From the NCBI GenBank assembly GCA_965215215.1, contig OZ244043.1, forward strand, positions 3,286,001 through 3,350,000: DNA of 64,000 nucleotides, given 5' to 3'. The position numbers were made by a program, and so were the translations under genes. The notes under the pieces are model-generated. The model was not told the origin of the DNA. It did not search any database and saw nothing but the letters and a program-made list of their open reading frames with translations. The stretch is from CALDTK01 sp965215215 (lineage in GTDB: Bacteria; Bacteroidota; Bacteroidia; Chitinophagales; Saprospiraceae). This document shows, one piece after another, positions 23,245 to 32,914 of the stretch. How positions within the stretch are numbered: position 1 is the stretch's first letter; each line of letters starts with the position of its first letter.

Positions 23245-26200
23245 CTAACGTAAACTCTCCGCACCGGTTGTCGATTCCGAGGGTACACCGTCGAGTGCGC
23301 GAGCCGCCAATTTTGCGGCACTGGGTGGCTTCGCCTTCGGAACCCTCGGTGTGGCTTCGTCGGTGTGCAGACTCTGCACGAGAGACGCGACGTCGGCGAG
23401 TGGTATCTCCACGAAGAATTCCGTACCCATGCCGGTGTCGGTCTTGAAGTAGATACGGCCGTCCGCCGACTTCACGATGTCCCGGCAGATGGCCAATCCG
23501 AGTCCGGAGCCCGAGCTCTTCGTGGTAAACTTCGGCATGAACACCTTCTCCTGCATCTCTTCCGGAATACCGGTACCGTTGTCCGCTACAGTCACTCTAG
23601 CGTTAACCCCCTGCTTTTCCAGGCGGATGAGGACGCGGCCCCGGCGATCTTTTGGAATCGCCTGGATCGCGTTCTTGATCAGGTTGCTGATCACGCGCAT
23701 CAGGAGCTTTTTATCCGCGAAGATGATGAAACCAAGACCCTCTTCCGCCTCCAGGAAAATATCGAGGTCCTCTTCGCGATACAGGTCGTACGAGGAACGC
23801 ACGAGCTCGGACAGATCGATGTACGTCGGCTCCGGATCCGGCATCCGGGCGAACGTCGAGAAGTTGGAGGCGATCGAATCCAGGTTGTCGATCTGCTCGA
23901 TGAGCGTAGAGCTCACTCGACTTATGAGGGGTTCGATTTGCGAAGGATCCCGCTCGAACGCGAGTTTCAAGTACTGAATACTCAGCTTCATCGGCGTGAG
24001 CGGATTCTTGATCTCGTGCGCGACTTGCTGGGCCATCTCCCGCCAAGCGGTTTCGCGGCGGGCGTCGGCGAGCTCGCGGGCCGACTGCTCTACGGTGCTC
24101 AACATGGAGTTGAACTCGCCGATGAGCGCACCGAGCTCGTCGGGGGCCGCCCACACCAGTGGCTCGTTGTTTTTATCGAGTTTGAAGCGTCGAATTTTGG
24201 CTCCTAACTCACTGAGTGGGCGGGTGATCGAATTGGCCACCGTGATCGCGATGACCCCGGCGATGAGCAACAAGAAGACGTACACATTGAGCAAGGTCCC
24301 CATGAAGGAGCTCACGTCATCGCGCAAATCGCGTTGCTTCGAGTAGTAGGGTAGGCCCATGTAGGCGATGCGCTCTCCCTCCGGCATGCGCACCGGCACG
24401 TAGGCCGTGCGAAAATTGAGCGAACCGACCGACTCCTCTTGCACCGCCAACGGTTGACCGATCTTGGAGAGTAGCTGGAAGGCGAGAGCGCCCATCTTGG
24501 GGGCGATGATGCCTCGCTTGTAAATGTCCGTCTCCGAGCTGGCGAGGAGATTGCCTTTGAGGTCGTAGAGATTCACGTCCATGTGGTGGATCTCCGAAAT
24601 GGGCTTGATGATTCGCTCGAGTGAAGGGCGGTCTATATCGGTTAGCTCCGAGAGCAGCTGGACCTCGTGCTCGGTGTTGCGCAGGATACTAGCCACTTTG
24701 CGATTGAGGCGATTGTCGTGGTAGGCATCCGTGGAGTCGTGGAAGTAGAGTACGGTCACGTAACCGATCATGGCGAACGAGAGCAAGACCAGGGCAATGA
24801 TCCCCACCTGAATTTTGGTTTTGAGGTCGGGCTTCCCTAGCCAGGTAATGTCCACCGCCCGGGGTAAGACCTCGACGTAGACGTTCACCATCGAGAGTAG
24901 GATGGTGAGCATGATGCACCACACAAACAGGTAGCTGAACAGCGACATCGGTCGCCAGTAGCCGCCCATATCTTTGCCGATCAGCACCACGGTTCCATCG
25001 TAACCGGAGTAGATGACGCTGGAGTAGTTGGCGTCCGTAACGGAGATGTAGTAACCCGGCTCGGGCAAATTTGTCGAGCGCAGCTCGAGGGCGTGGCTAC
25101 GCCCCGCCTCTTCTACGAGTCTCCCCTGTCGGTAGATCGCGTAATCGTAATCCGGCAGCGCGGCCAAGTTGCGGTACCGCTCGTCGACGAGTAACTCGGT
25201 AAACACGCGCGAGGGAGATCGGGGTTGGTGCTCGACCTCGACGACGAGCGTTCGGGTGGGCTCGCGCTGTAGCTCGGAGCGGAAGTGGGCGATGTAACGG
25301 AGCGCGCGCCCCTCCTCGAGGAGGTAGGCGGTGTAGTTGCCGACGGCTACGCTGCGGGACAGGCGTTCCATCGCGGCTCGGGCCTCGACCGGCTCGCGTC
25401 CCTGGAAAAAACTGCTGTCCGTGGCGGCATCGTAGCCGTAGATGCGGTAGCTGTAGTTGTTGTAGAGGTAGCCGTTGTCGATGAGGGTGCGTTCGACGAC
25501 CGGGATCACGTCCCGGAGAGGGACCTGGGCACCGTTTTGCGAAAGCGCCTCCTGGAAGCCGATGTTGCTGCGTAAGGAGCCTACGAAGTGCGAGAGCGCG
25601 GCTTCGGCCAGACTGTCCCGGGCGTCGGCCAGTACGAGGGCGTAATCGATCCGCCGATCGAGGTCACGCTCCTCGTTGAAGGTGAAGAGCATGGCCGCGG
25701 AGTACAGCGAGATCACGACCAACCAAAAGAACAGCCACAGGATGTTCGACTCCCCTGAGTCTATGAACATGTCGTACAGCACCACGAACGCGAAGGTGCC
25801 GAGGTAGAACTGGGGGAGGGGGAGGGGGCAATTGCTGACGTAGGCGAGGGGGAGTGAGACGCAGACCGCCCCCAGCAGGGAGGCGAGGCGGGCGGATTTG
25901 GACAGTCCGAGGTTACTGATCCCCACCATCAATCGATGAGCGACCAGGAACATCCCGAACGTCAGGGTGAGCATAGCGAAGATCGCCAGCATGGCGCGCA
26001 CGTCGAGGTTGAAGACGTTGCTGAAGTCGAAGGCTAGCTCTTCGCTGCGTATTACGCCCCGGAAAGCGTAGGCGAGGGCGAACGCGCAGACGAGGATGGC
26101 GAAGTACTGCAGCCCCGTGGCGAGCCACCGCCTCGTCGGAGTGAGCGTGAAGCGCTCCGAGAGCCGGTAGTGCTTGTGGAAAAAAGTAGATAGCCACAGC

Positions 26201-27144
26201 GTGAACAGCACGTTGAGGATCATGCCCCCGAGTGAACCGAAGGCGTGGGGCATGCGGAAGCTCTGGGCGAAAACCCCTAGATCGGTGAAGCCCTCGACCC
26301 ACTCCGTATTGTTCATCAACACGCGTAGGCCGACGACGGCGCTCACGAGGAACATCCCCCCCGCCCAGGACCCCGAACTAGCCGCCAGTAGCGTGGCGAC
26401 GTAGTGGATCCAAATCCCGATAAGGAGAAAGCTGAGCAGATGACAGCCGAGCAGCATGCGCTGGCCCAGGTGGTCGTGGAACTTCTTCGAGCTGTTGAGG
26501 TAGGCGACGAGCGTACCGTCCTCCGCCCGGACGGGAAAGGCGGTAGGCACCTGCGATATCTCGACGGCGCCGGGTATGCTCGGGTTGCCGAGGTACTCGT
26601 TGCGGAGGTACTCCGAGGCGAGGCTGTAGTTATTTTTGATGGGAATAAGCGCGATAACCTCGAAGGTCCGACCGCGAAACAGCTGGACGGTGTTGCGCTT
26701 CACGACGTAATAGCCGTTTTGGAATAGCCGCGCCTGAACGGGGGCCAGCCTCGCCGGGGAGCTGTGCTCGGGGAGGAAGACGCGCGTGTTCGTCCAGAGT
26801 ATCAGCGAGTCCCCTTCGTACAGGCAGATGTTGTAGTCCTCCCGGCTGATCTCCTGGAGCTTGTCCCCATCCTCGCGCTGTGCATCGGCGGGGAGTTTGC
26901 CTAACCCGAAGATGCGCCGGCGCAGGAAGGCGGTATCCTGGACGATCGCGTCGATCTCCCCTTCCTGCGTTCGGAGGGTGAACTCGATGTCCGAGGCGTA
27001 GCGCCGCAGGTTGGCGCTTTCGCTGAAGAAGTAGTTGAGCGCGAGGCTACTGCCGAGCAAGAAGAGCACCGCGCCGATCATGGCCCAGGTTTGCCAAGCC
27101 AGATCAGCCGACTCAAACCTCGTGCGTGCGCGTGCTTCGCCCAT
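23245..27144 (-). CDS. Large NtrY-like multi-membrane-span sensor histidine kinase
   Basis: A 1,299-residue kinase. By eye there is an N-terminal membrane helix (about 17-40), an extracytoplasmic stretch, and about eight hydrophobic segments. A second soluble region follows, then two membrane helices, a third sensor-like region, and a final helix leading into HAMP (ITRPLSELGAKIRRF). The kinase core carries the phospho-acceptor His1043 in WREMAQQVAHEIKNPLTPMKLSIQYL. The ATPase boxes are LMRVISNLIKNAIQAIP, VADNGTGIPEEMQEKVFMPKFTTKSSGSGLGLAICRDIV and GMGTEFFVEIPL. The AWREMAQQVAHEIKNPLTP run is typical of NtrY, partner of sigma-54 activators of the NtrX type. It heads an operon with three carotenoid genes. 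The ligand is unknown. Confidence 0.9.
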   Translation of the reverse strand: MGEARARTRFESADLAWQTWAMIGAVLFLLGSSLALNYFFSESANLRRYASDIEFTLRTQEGEIDAIVQDTAFLRRRIFGLGKLPADAQREDGDKLQEISREDYNICLYEGDSLILWTNTRVFLPEHSSPARLAPVQARLFQNGYYVVKRNTVQLFRGRTFEVIALIPIKNNYSLASEYLRNEYLGNPSIPGAVEISQVPTAFPVRAEDGTLVAYLNSSKKFHDHLGQRMLLGCHLLSFLLIGIWIHYVATLLAASSGSWAGGMFLVSAVVGLRVLMNNTEWVEGFTDLGVFAQSFRMPHAFGSLGGMILNVLFTLWLSTFFHKHYRLSERFTLTPTRRWLATGLQYFAILVCAFALAYAFRGVIRSEELAFDFSNVFNLDVRAMLAIFAMLTLTFGMFLVAHRLMVGISNLGLSKSARLASLLGAVCVSLPLAYVSNCPLPLPQFYLGTFAFVVLYDMFIDSGESNILWLFFWLVVISLYSAAMLFTFNEERDLDRRIDYALVLADARDSLAEAALSHFVGSLRSNIGFQEALSQNGAQVPLRDVIPVVERTLIDNGYLYNNYSYRIYGYDAATDSSFFQGREPVEARAAMERLSRSVAVGNYTAYLLEEGRALRYIAHFRSELQREPTRTLVVEVEHQPRSPSRVFTELLVDERYRNLAALPDYDYAIYRQGRLVEEAGRSHALELRSTNLPEPGYYISVTDANYSSVIYSGYDGTVVLIGKDMGGYWRPMSLFSYLFVWCIMLTILLSMVNVYVEVLPRAVDITWLGKPDLKTKIQVGIIALVLLSFAMIGYVTVLYFHDSTDAYHDNRLNRKVASILRNTEHEVQLLSELTDIDRPSLERIIKPISEIHHMDVNLYDLKGNLLASSETDIYKRGIIAPKMGALAFQLLSKIGQPLAVQEESVGSLNFRTAYVPVRMPEGERIAYMGLPYYSKQRDLRDDVSSFMGTLLNVYVFLLLIAGVIAITVANSITRPLSELGAKIRRFKLDKNNEPLVWAAPDELGALIGEFNSMLSTVEQSARELADARRETAWREMAQQVAHEIKNPLTPMKLSIQYLKLAFERDPSQIEPLISRVSSTLIEQIDNLDSIASNFSTFARMPDPEPTYIDLSELVRSSYDLYREEDLDIFLEAEEGLGFIIFADKKLLMRVISNLIKNAIQAIPKDRRGRVLIRLEKQGVNARVTVADNGTGIPEEMQEKVFMPKFTTKSSGSGLGLAICRDIVKSADGRIYFKTDTGMGTEFFVEIPLADVASLVQSLHTDEATPRVPKAKPPSAAKLAARALDGVPSESTTGAESLR

Positions 27145-27183
27145 TGACCGAGTGTACGGAGGGCGGGTGCAAATGTTGGGTCT

Positions 27184-27191
27184 TACCTTCG
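27184..27191 (+). promoter_or_regulatory. Candidate -7 promoter element of the RNase P RNA gene
   Basis: TACCTTCG ends about ten bases before the first paired base of the RNase P RNA, the spacing expected of a Bacteroidota -7 element (TAnnTTTG). Upstream is only the 5' end of the divergent kinase gene, so this gene needs its own promoter here. Confidence 0.5.
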
Positions 27192-27199
27192 CGCACCAC

Positions 27200-27583
27200 A
27201 GGCGTCGGGACAGCCCATCGCGCCCCGGTCTCCGCGAGGGGCCCGGGGTGAGGAAAGTCCGGACAACTCAGGATAACGTGCCAGCCGAAAGGCTGGGAGG
27301 GTAGGGGGGAACGCCCACCTTACGGACAGTGCCACAGAAAATATACCGCCCGCACTGAACCGTGCGGGTAAGGGTGAAATCGTGCGGTAAGAGCGCACGC
27401 CTCCGGCGGGTGACCGCGGGAGGAGGTAAACCCCACGTGTTGCAATGCCGCGCAGCGTACGGTGATCCGCCGCAGGTCCGCGAGGACCTGGTACGCGGGT
27501 AGGCAGCGTAGATAAATGATGGGCTCGGTCGGGCGATTTAGGTCACCCGGCTAGACAGAATCCGGCTTATCGTCCCGGCGCTT
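27200..27583 (+). ncRNA. rnpB: RNase P RNA (bacterial type A)
   Basis: This is the catalytic RNA that trims the 5' leader of tRNA precursors. The strongly conserved core GAGGAAAGTCCGGAC is at 27250-27264, and the matching 3' core AGACAGAATCCGGCTTAT at 27553-27570. ACAGAAA and GGTAAGAGCGCACG lie between them in the expected order. The terminal P1 helix can be drawn: GCGTCGGGAC (27202-27211) pairs with GTCCCGGCGC (27572-27581) with one G-U pair, which sets the ends within a few bases. Length of about 382 nt is normal. The gene ends 6-8 bases before the convergent porV stop. Confidence 0.95.
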
Positions 27584-27588
27584 GTGCT

Positions 27589-28800
27589 TTAGTAGGTGTC
27601 GCCACCGAAGGCGTAGCCGAGGCTCAGGCGCAGCGTGTTGTCGAGTGGGCCGGTCTGGTTGGTCGTCGGCACGAGGTAGCTGAAGTCGATGTTGAGCACG
27701 TTGTAAACCAGACCTACGCCCACGGTGAGGTAGCGCCGTCCACCCTTGGTGTTCGGCTCGTTGAAGAAGCCGAGCCTTGCGGCAAACTGCTCCGCGTACC
27801 AGTACTCGGCACCGATACTGACGTTAATTTCGTTGAGTTCCTCACTGAAGCCCTCTTCCGCATCGCCGAAGCTGGAAAATATGCCTTCGATGGGGCTTTT
27901 AGTCAGGCTTGGATCCGGGGTACCTGGGTCACGATTGAGCTGTGGGCTCGGAACGAGCAGCTTGTTAAAGTCGAGTGCGAAGGTAAGTGAGTTGTAGTCG
28001 TCGAGGTACATCTGTAACGATGAACCTAGGCCGAGGTTGGTCGGAAGGAAATCCTTCTGAACGCTGTTGGTGTAGGTAATCTTCGACCCGATGTTGCGAA
28101 TCACCGCGCCGAAGCGCAAGATGGAGCCGTCGGCTACGGCCACTTCGCGCTGGTGGGTTACACCGATATCGGCCGCAATAGACTTACCGGCCTGGATGTC
28201 GTCGCCCGTACCGTCGACGGTTAGGCCAGTGGCGAGGCTCGAGAGAATAAAGCGCCCGGTGATGTTGCCGCTCCAATTATCGCTGAGCTTTCTCGCGTAG
28301 CCCGCCGAGAGGGCCATCTCGTAAGGCTTGCTGGTTCGGATCGGCTGGCCGTTAGAATTGGTGAAATCGATACTACCCAGCGAAAAATAGCGGAGGTCAC
28401 CATAAACGGCCTGATCGTCGTCGAGCTGACCGTAGCCGGCCAGATTAGCGAGGTAAACGTCGTCGAGGTTGAGTGCACGCAGCCAGGGGGTGAAAGTAGC
28501 TTGTATCTGAAAGGTCTCTTCGGAGAAGGGCAGCGCGGACGGGTTCCAGTAGGTGGATGCAGCTGTGGGGCTAAGTGCGATCCCAACGTCGCCCATCGCA
28601 CCGGAACGTGCGTCGGGGGTAATGCCCAGGAAGGGTACACCCGTTTGAATGGTCTTGACGCAGGCCTGCCCGGATGGGTTAAACCCGTCCACGCACAGGC
28701 TAATGCTGGGCGGAGTAGTCTGAGCAGAAATGGTGCCGCCAGCCGCAGAGACCGCAAGGAGGGTAGGCAGAACACTTGCCTTGAATATGTTCATCAACAT
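27589..28800 (-). CDS. porV: Type IX secretion outer-membrane shuttle protein PorV (LptO)
   Basis: About 403 residues with start at 28800 (MLMNIFKASVLPTLLAVSAAGGTISAQ, a clear signal peptide); an ATG two codons later is equally good. The PorV signature follows: VPFLGITPDARSGAMGDVGIALSPTAASTYWNPSALPF. The rest is a FadL-like 14-strand barrel with the Bacteroidota-type end LSLGYAFGG. PorV collects T9SS cargo at the SprA translocon and brings it to the PorU sortase. It lies directly downstream of porU on the same strand (gap 132 bases), as in other Bacteroidota. Confidence 0.95.
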   Translation of the reverse strand: MLMNIFKASVLPTLLAVSAAGGTISAQTTPPSISLCVDGFNPSGQACVKTIQTGVPFLGITPDARSGAMGDVGIALSPTAASTYWNPSALPFSEETFQIQATFTPWLRALNLDDVYLANLAGYGQLDDDQAVYGDLRYFSLGSIDFTNSNGQPIRTSKPYEMALSAGYARKLSDNWSGNITGRFILSSLATGLTVDGTGDDIQAGKSIAADIGVTHQREVAVADGSILRFGAVIRNIGSKITYTNSVQKDFLPTNLGLGSSLQMYLDDYNSLTFALDFNKLLVPSPQLNRDPGTPDPSLTKSPIEGIFSSFGDAEEGFSEELNEINVSIGAEYWYAEQFAARLGFFNEPNTKGGRRYLTVGVGLVYNVLNIDFSYLVPTTNQTGPLDNTLRLSLGYAFGGDTY

Positions 28801-28932
28801 CTTTTTGATCGTGAAGGCGAGTGACACCGACAGCACACGCGCGTGCATAGGAATCGCCTAAAGCCTCCGCTCTATTGTTGGTTGGTAACAATTCCTTAAG
28901 AAACTGCCACGCAAGGGGTAGAAAAACTGCCG

Positions 28933-31900
28933 TCAGCGGAGAATTACCAGCTTTTCGAAGTCACTCTCCCCCGAACTCGCTTCGTCGTCAGTGCGCATAC
29001 GTATTCGGTATAAATACGTTCCGCGGGCGAGGCGTTGGCCGTAGTTGTCCGTGCCGTCCCAGGCGATACAATCCTCGTTGCCGAAGCGGCGGCCGTTCGC
29101 CGTTCTCGTTTCGTTAACGCTCTTCACGAGTCGGCCGGACACGGTGTAAATGTCCACCTGCACGTCCACGGTAAGTCCGGCGGCCCTGTGCTCGAACTGA
29201 AAGCAGGTCGCGTCGACGAAGGGGTTGGGGTAGTTGAGCACACGCTGTAGGGCCGTATCGTCGTCGTCGCTGACGATAAATTCGACACTGTCCACGGCAG
29301 TATTATTTCCGAGATCCCAGGCGCGCGCCGTAACCATGTACCTGCCGGGAGTCAAGCCGTCGAGCGGGTAGTCGACCTCTCCCTTGCTGTAGTCGTCGAT
29401 CGACGCTTCGTAGAAGTCATTCAGGACGATCGACTCCGAGAACGCTTTCCCCTGGCCGCGGGTAATGATTGGGCCGGTCGTTTCGTCGGTTACAGCCTCC
29501 AGAGAGCGGATAGTCGCGGTGAGGTCGTGCCCGATAGCGGCGCCGCTTACGTTGATGCCCGTGTCGTCGGCTAGCTTGAGGATCAAACGGGTATCGCCCG
29601 GGACCACCCCCCCGGTTCGGAAGTCGTCGCTGCCCACGTACAGGTCGAGGATCGGGGGGGTATCGTCTCGCACGCCGGGGGTGTCCAACCCATTGACCAG
29701 GAAGCGACTGAATACCCCCGATCCGTCTACACCGGTTGCGGACTTCACGTAGAGACTGAGCTTTCCGGTACCGAGGGCTAGACTCACGTCCTTCGGAAGC
29801 ATAAACTTTGCCTCCCATTTCCCTCGCGTCACGCTGGCCTTACCGTTGAAGAGAATGCTCTCCTGGCGGGAGAAGCTCTGTACGAAGCTACCGCGGTCCT
29901 GACCTAATGTTTGATCCGTGCTCGCTTGATCGTAGACGGTTGCAATGATCTCCCCCGTGAAATCTTCGGCCAGCTCACCTTCGGTGGTCTGGACTTCACC
30001 GGCGAGTTGAACCTCCCGCAGGGGGGGGATCTTGACCGTATCCGCGTCCGAGCCCACGGCGACACTATCGAAGTTGGTCACGACCACCGTCAACCTGGGT
30101 ACGGCCAGCCGCATCGATGGATCTCCGAACAGACCGTACTTCAAGTCATTTTGCTTATCGCTACCGGTAGAAACCGTCTTAGCTTGCATCAGGAGCTCAC
30201 CGATTCGATACTCACGATTTAAAGCCTGATCTAGGAAAAGCTCGTGGGTCTTCTGCGCGAGTACCCTATTCCGATTCGTAAACACCGGACGCACCGTACT
30301 CAAGCTGGCTACGGCACCCCCGTTGGGCTTAAACAGCACTTGCTCCCCGGCGACGACACGCGTCGGATCGTCGAAACCCGTGAACGTGCAGGTGGCCGTG
30401 ACCAGCACGGGAAGCGAGGTCTGCGAATTCCACTGCGCTATGTCCGGGGAGTTGAGGATCCGTTCTTGCGCCCACCCGTTGGGGCCCCCGTGTCCGAGGT
30501 AGGTAGTTAGCAGGTTACCGCGGAACATGTTCCGGTTGATCGCAGCCGCCGCTCTCGGAATACGCACGCCCCCCAGGGTGACCTCCTGCTCGAAGGCATC
30601 GGCGTAGACTTTGACTTGATTGAAGGTCGGAAACTCGCGATCGTCCAATTCGGCGATCGCGTCCATGTCCCTGAGGTGCAGGTTGTTGTCCTCGTCGTCG
30701 GCTACCATCACGTTGCGTAGGCGCCAATTGCCGAGCAGCGCGGAAGCGGTGTCGTACTTCATTATCTTATCAACGACTGCAACGGCTTGGGCCGAGTTCG
30801 TCGCCGGGATCCTACCCACGGCGATATCGAGTCGCCCCTCGGGAAAGCTTCCCTGCGAGCGTCCCTCGCCCTCGTCCAGCATCGCGACGTAGTCGTCGGT
30901 CGGGAAGGCGGTCACTTCGTAGTTCGAGGCGGCGGTCTGGTAGGCGGGCACCAAATTTCCGCGATCGGGCAGTTCTCTTCCGAGCGAGGCGATGATCCCC
31001 CGCTGATCGAAGCTGGCGTCACCGAGCAGCAGCGTGAACCGGAAGCCCGGGTTACGAGCGTAGATCATTTGGTTTAGCGCGCGGATGGCCGTCGGATCGA
31101 AGCGACCGCCGCCGAACTCCTCCGCTACCTCGCGCATCGAAGCGGTGAGCACGTTGAAACCATCCCGCCGTACACGGTGCTCCCTCAACTTCTCCGCCGC
31201 GGTCTCCATGTCCTCGCCGTACACGATTAGGAAATCGATGTCGCTCGCAGCGTGCAGGTTGGTGTTCGGCACCGGGGCATCCGATACTACCGCGGGCTTC
31301 GGGTAACCCCCATTCGGATCGAAGGCAACGAACTCCCGCGGTCGTTCGCCCGCCGCTTGCGTGTACCCGAACTCTACGGCACCCGATACAGCCCGACCGT
31401 CGATCGCCTGGACCCGGAGCGGGTCCGTGATATCCCAGACGACAAGGCTTTCGCCCCCGTCGATCCGGTAGCCGTACGTCCCGGGGAGCACGTGCGCCTT
31501 GGAGCGGAAGAACAGCGGCCCGTCGGCGTACCTGAGCCGCGACGTAGCGGTGATCTCGACGTAGTCAACCCAACCCGGGTTGGTCTCCTCGGAGCCCGGA
31601 TACGCGAGTGTGACCCGCGGGGTCCCGCTCGATAGTTCAACTATACCATCCACTCCCGCTATGTCCGCGAATGCGCCGTTCGCGTCGTTGCGTATCGCTT
31701 TGCGCAGTACGTCGCTCTGTAGGGTCTGCCCCTCTACCGTTAGCTCGAACGTGGTCCCCGGACGTAAGGGGGAGGCGGCGACTCGGGCTCGTACACGCGC
31801 CTCGCTTCCGGCTACCACATTCCCCAAATCGAAAGCCCCCTCGCTAGATTCGATGGTGCGGTTATTCAAAAAACCCTCCCCGAACCAGTCTTGCCCACTA

Positions 31901-32796
31901 CCCTGACCGCCGCCGTACTCGATCTGCGAGTAGTAGAGCAGGTTGGTGAGGTCCTCCTCCCAGCGCGCTCGACTGGTATAAGTACCGTCGTACGCGCCGG
32001 CGCTCACCGCCGGTTTGGTCGCGATAGGATCCCTGGGGCCGCCGACCTTGAGGTAGTAGTGGGTTACCTCGCTGTACAGGTTCTCTCTGCGGACGAAGTC
32101 ATCCGTGCGACCCGCGTCCCAGTACCAAACGTCTTCGCCCTGTCCGAAGAAGAGCAGCTTTTCCCCACCGTCGAATTTGCCGTCGCCGTTCCCGAGTTCG
32201 AGGAGGCTCACCTCCTGAACGTCCGGCTCGTAGGGTGCGCCAACGACCTCGGGCAACATGGCGCCCCCTTTGCTATACAGGTGGATCTCGCCGGGGGAAA
32301 TGTCGTCGGCCGACAGGCCGAGCCGACCGAGTAGCTCGGCGTCGATGGCGTAGATCCCGTCCTCGTCGACGCTGAGCTTGTACACCTCGCCGCTGGCGAA
32401 CACCGACGTAGTCGGCTCGATGGTGGATACGGTTCTCGCCGCTAACACCCCGTCGGTCACGCGGTAGTTGGCGCTCGCCGTCACGTTCAGCTCCCCGCCG
32501 CTGCCATCCGTGCGCTCGAGGGTTACGGCGATGGATAGGAGGGGGCGCCTTGCGGCAAAACGAGTTTTAGCGAAAGCGAACGTGGCCTCCAGGCCGGGGG
32601 TAGCACTAAACCGTATCGACTCGAGACTCCCGCGTTGACCTCGGGCCAGGGGGATGTCCCACTCGAGCTCGGTGCTGTCGAGGCCTTGCGGCAAAACGAG
32701 ATCCGTGGTCGCGCTCTCGTTTTGCGCACGCAGCCCGAAAGCGAGTACCAACAAGCAGTTAGTGAGCAGGACGACACGCATGGAGAAATGAGACAT
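28933..32796 (-). CDS. porU: Type IX secretion sortase PorU (C25 peptidase)
   Basis: About 1,287 residues. The start at 32796 (MSHFSMRVVLLTNCLLVLAFGLRAQ) gives a signal peptide; an ATG five codons on is an alternative, and the longer frame to 32850 only adds an unlikely leader. The gingipain-type C25 catalytic His is in LLTTYLGHGGPNGWAQERIL and the Cys in LPVLVTATCTFTGFDDP, 34 residues apart. PorU cuts the C-terminal sorting domain off T9SS cargo and links the cargo to lipid. The C-terminus VLNYPNPF...GTYLYRIRM...FEKLVILR has the FlgD/sorting-domain fold. It is divergent from the porP/sprF-like gene. Confidence 0.95.
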   Translation of the reverse strand: MSHFSMRVVLLTNCLLVLAFGLRAQNESATTDLVLPQGLDSTELEWDIPLARGQRGSLESIRFSATPGLEATFAFAKTRFAARRPLLSIAVTLERTDGSGGELNVTASANYRVTDGVLAARTVSTIEPTTSVFASGEVYKLSVDEDGIYAIDAELLGRLGLSADDISPGEIHLYSKGGAMLPEVVGAPYEPDVQEVSLLELGNGDGKFDGGEKLLFFGQGEDVWYWDAGRTDDFVRRENLYSEVTHYYLKVGGPRDPIATKPAVSAGAYDGTYTSRARWEEDLTNLLYYSQIEYGGGQGSGQDWFGEGFLNNRTIESSEGAFDLGNVVAGSEARVRARVAASPLRPGTTFELTVEGQTLQSDVLRKAIRNDANGAFADIAGVDGIVELSSGTPRVTLAYPGSEETNPGWVDYVEITATSRLRYADGPLFFRSKAHVLPGTYGYRIDGGESLVVWDITDPLRVQAIDGRAVSGAVEFGYTQAAGERPREFVAFDPNGGYPKPAVVSDAPVPNTNLHAASDIDFLIVYGEDMETAAEKLREHRVRRDGFNVLTASMREVAEEFGGGRFDPTAIRALNQMIYARNPGFRFTLLLGDASFDQRGIIASLGRELPDRGNLVPAYQTAASNYEVTAFPTDDYVAMLDEGEGRSQGSFPEGRLDIAVGRIPATNSAQAVAVVDKIMKYDTASALLGNWRLRNVMVADDEDNNLHLRDMDAIAELDDREFPTFNQVKVYADAFEQEVTLGGVRIPRAAAAINRNMFRGNLLTTYLGHGGPNGWAQERILNSPDIAQWNSQTSLPVLVTATCTFTGFDDPTRVVAGEQVLFKPNGGAVASLSTVRPVFTNRNRVLAQKTHELFLDQALNREYRIGELLMQAKTVSTGSDKQNDLKYGLFGDPSMRLAVPRLTVVVTNFDSVAVGSDADTVKIPPLREVQLAGEVQTTEGELAEDFTGEIIATVYDQASTDQTLGQDRGSFVQSFSRQESILFNGKASVTRGKWEAKFMLPKDVSLALGTGKLSLYVKSATGVDGSGVFSRFLVNGLDTPGVRDDTPPILDLYVGSDDFRTGGVVPGDTRLILKLADDTGINVSGAAIGHDLTATIRSLEAVTDETTGPIITRGQGKAFSESIVLNDFYEASIDDYSKGEVDYPLDGLTPGRYMVTARAWDLGNNTAVDSVEFIVSDDDDTALQRVLNYPNPFVDATCFQFEHRAAGLTVDVQVDIYTVSGRLVKSVNETRTANGRRFGNEDCIAWDGTDNYGQRLARGTYLYRIRMRTDDEASSGESDFEKLVILR

Positions 32797-32857
32797 ATAC
32801 GGGTTCGCGGGGGTAATGGGACTAGGATCGGGAACGTTGTGCGCACACACACATTGC

Positions 32858-32865
32858 TACCTTTA
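32858..32865 (+). promoter_or_regulatory. Candidate -7 promoter element of the porP/sprF-like gene
   Basis: TACCTTTA lies in the 118-base divergent spacer between porU and the porP/sprF-like gene, 49 bases before the ATG of the latter. It matches TAnnTTTG except for the last base. Confidence 0.4.
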
Positions 32866-32914
32866 ACCTGCCGCGACGCGTTCACGTTGCGTGCTGGCGA
32901 ACCCCGGACCGAGG

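Noticed and set aside
27175..27200. Sigma-54 promoter for the kinase gene on the minus strand (ATTTGCA string)
   Set aside because: The -12 part fits, but ten bases further upstream there is GA rather than GG, so the essential -24 element is missing.
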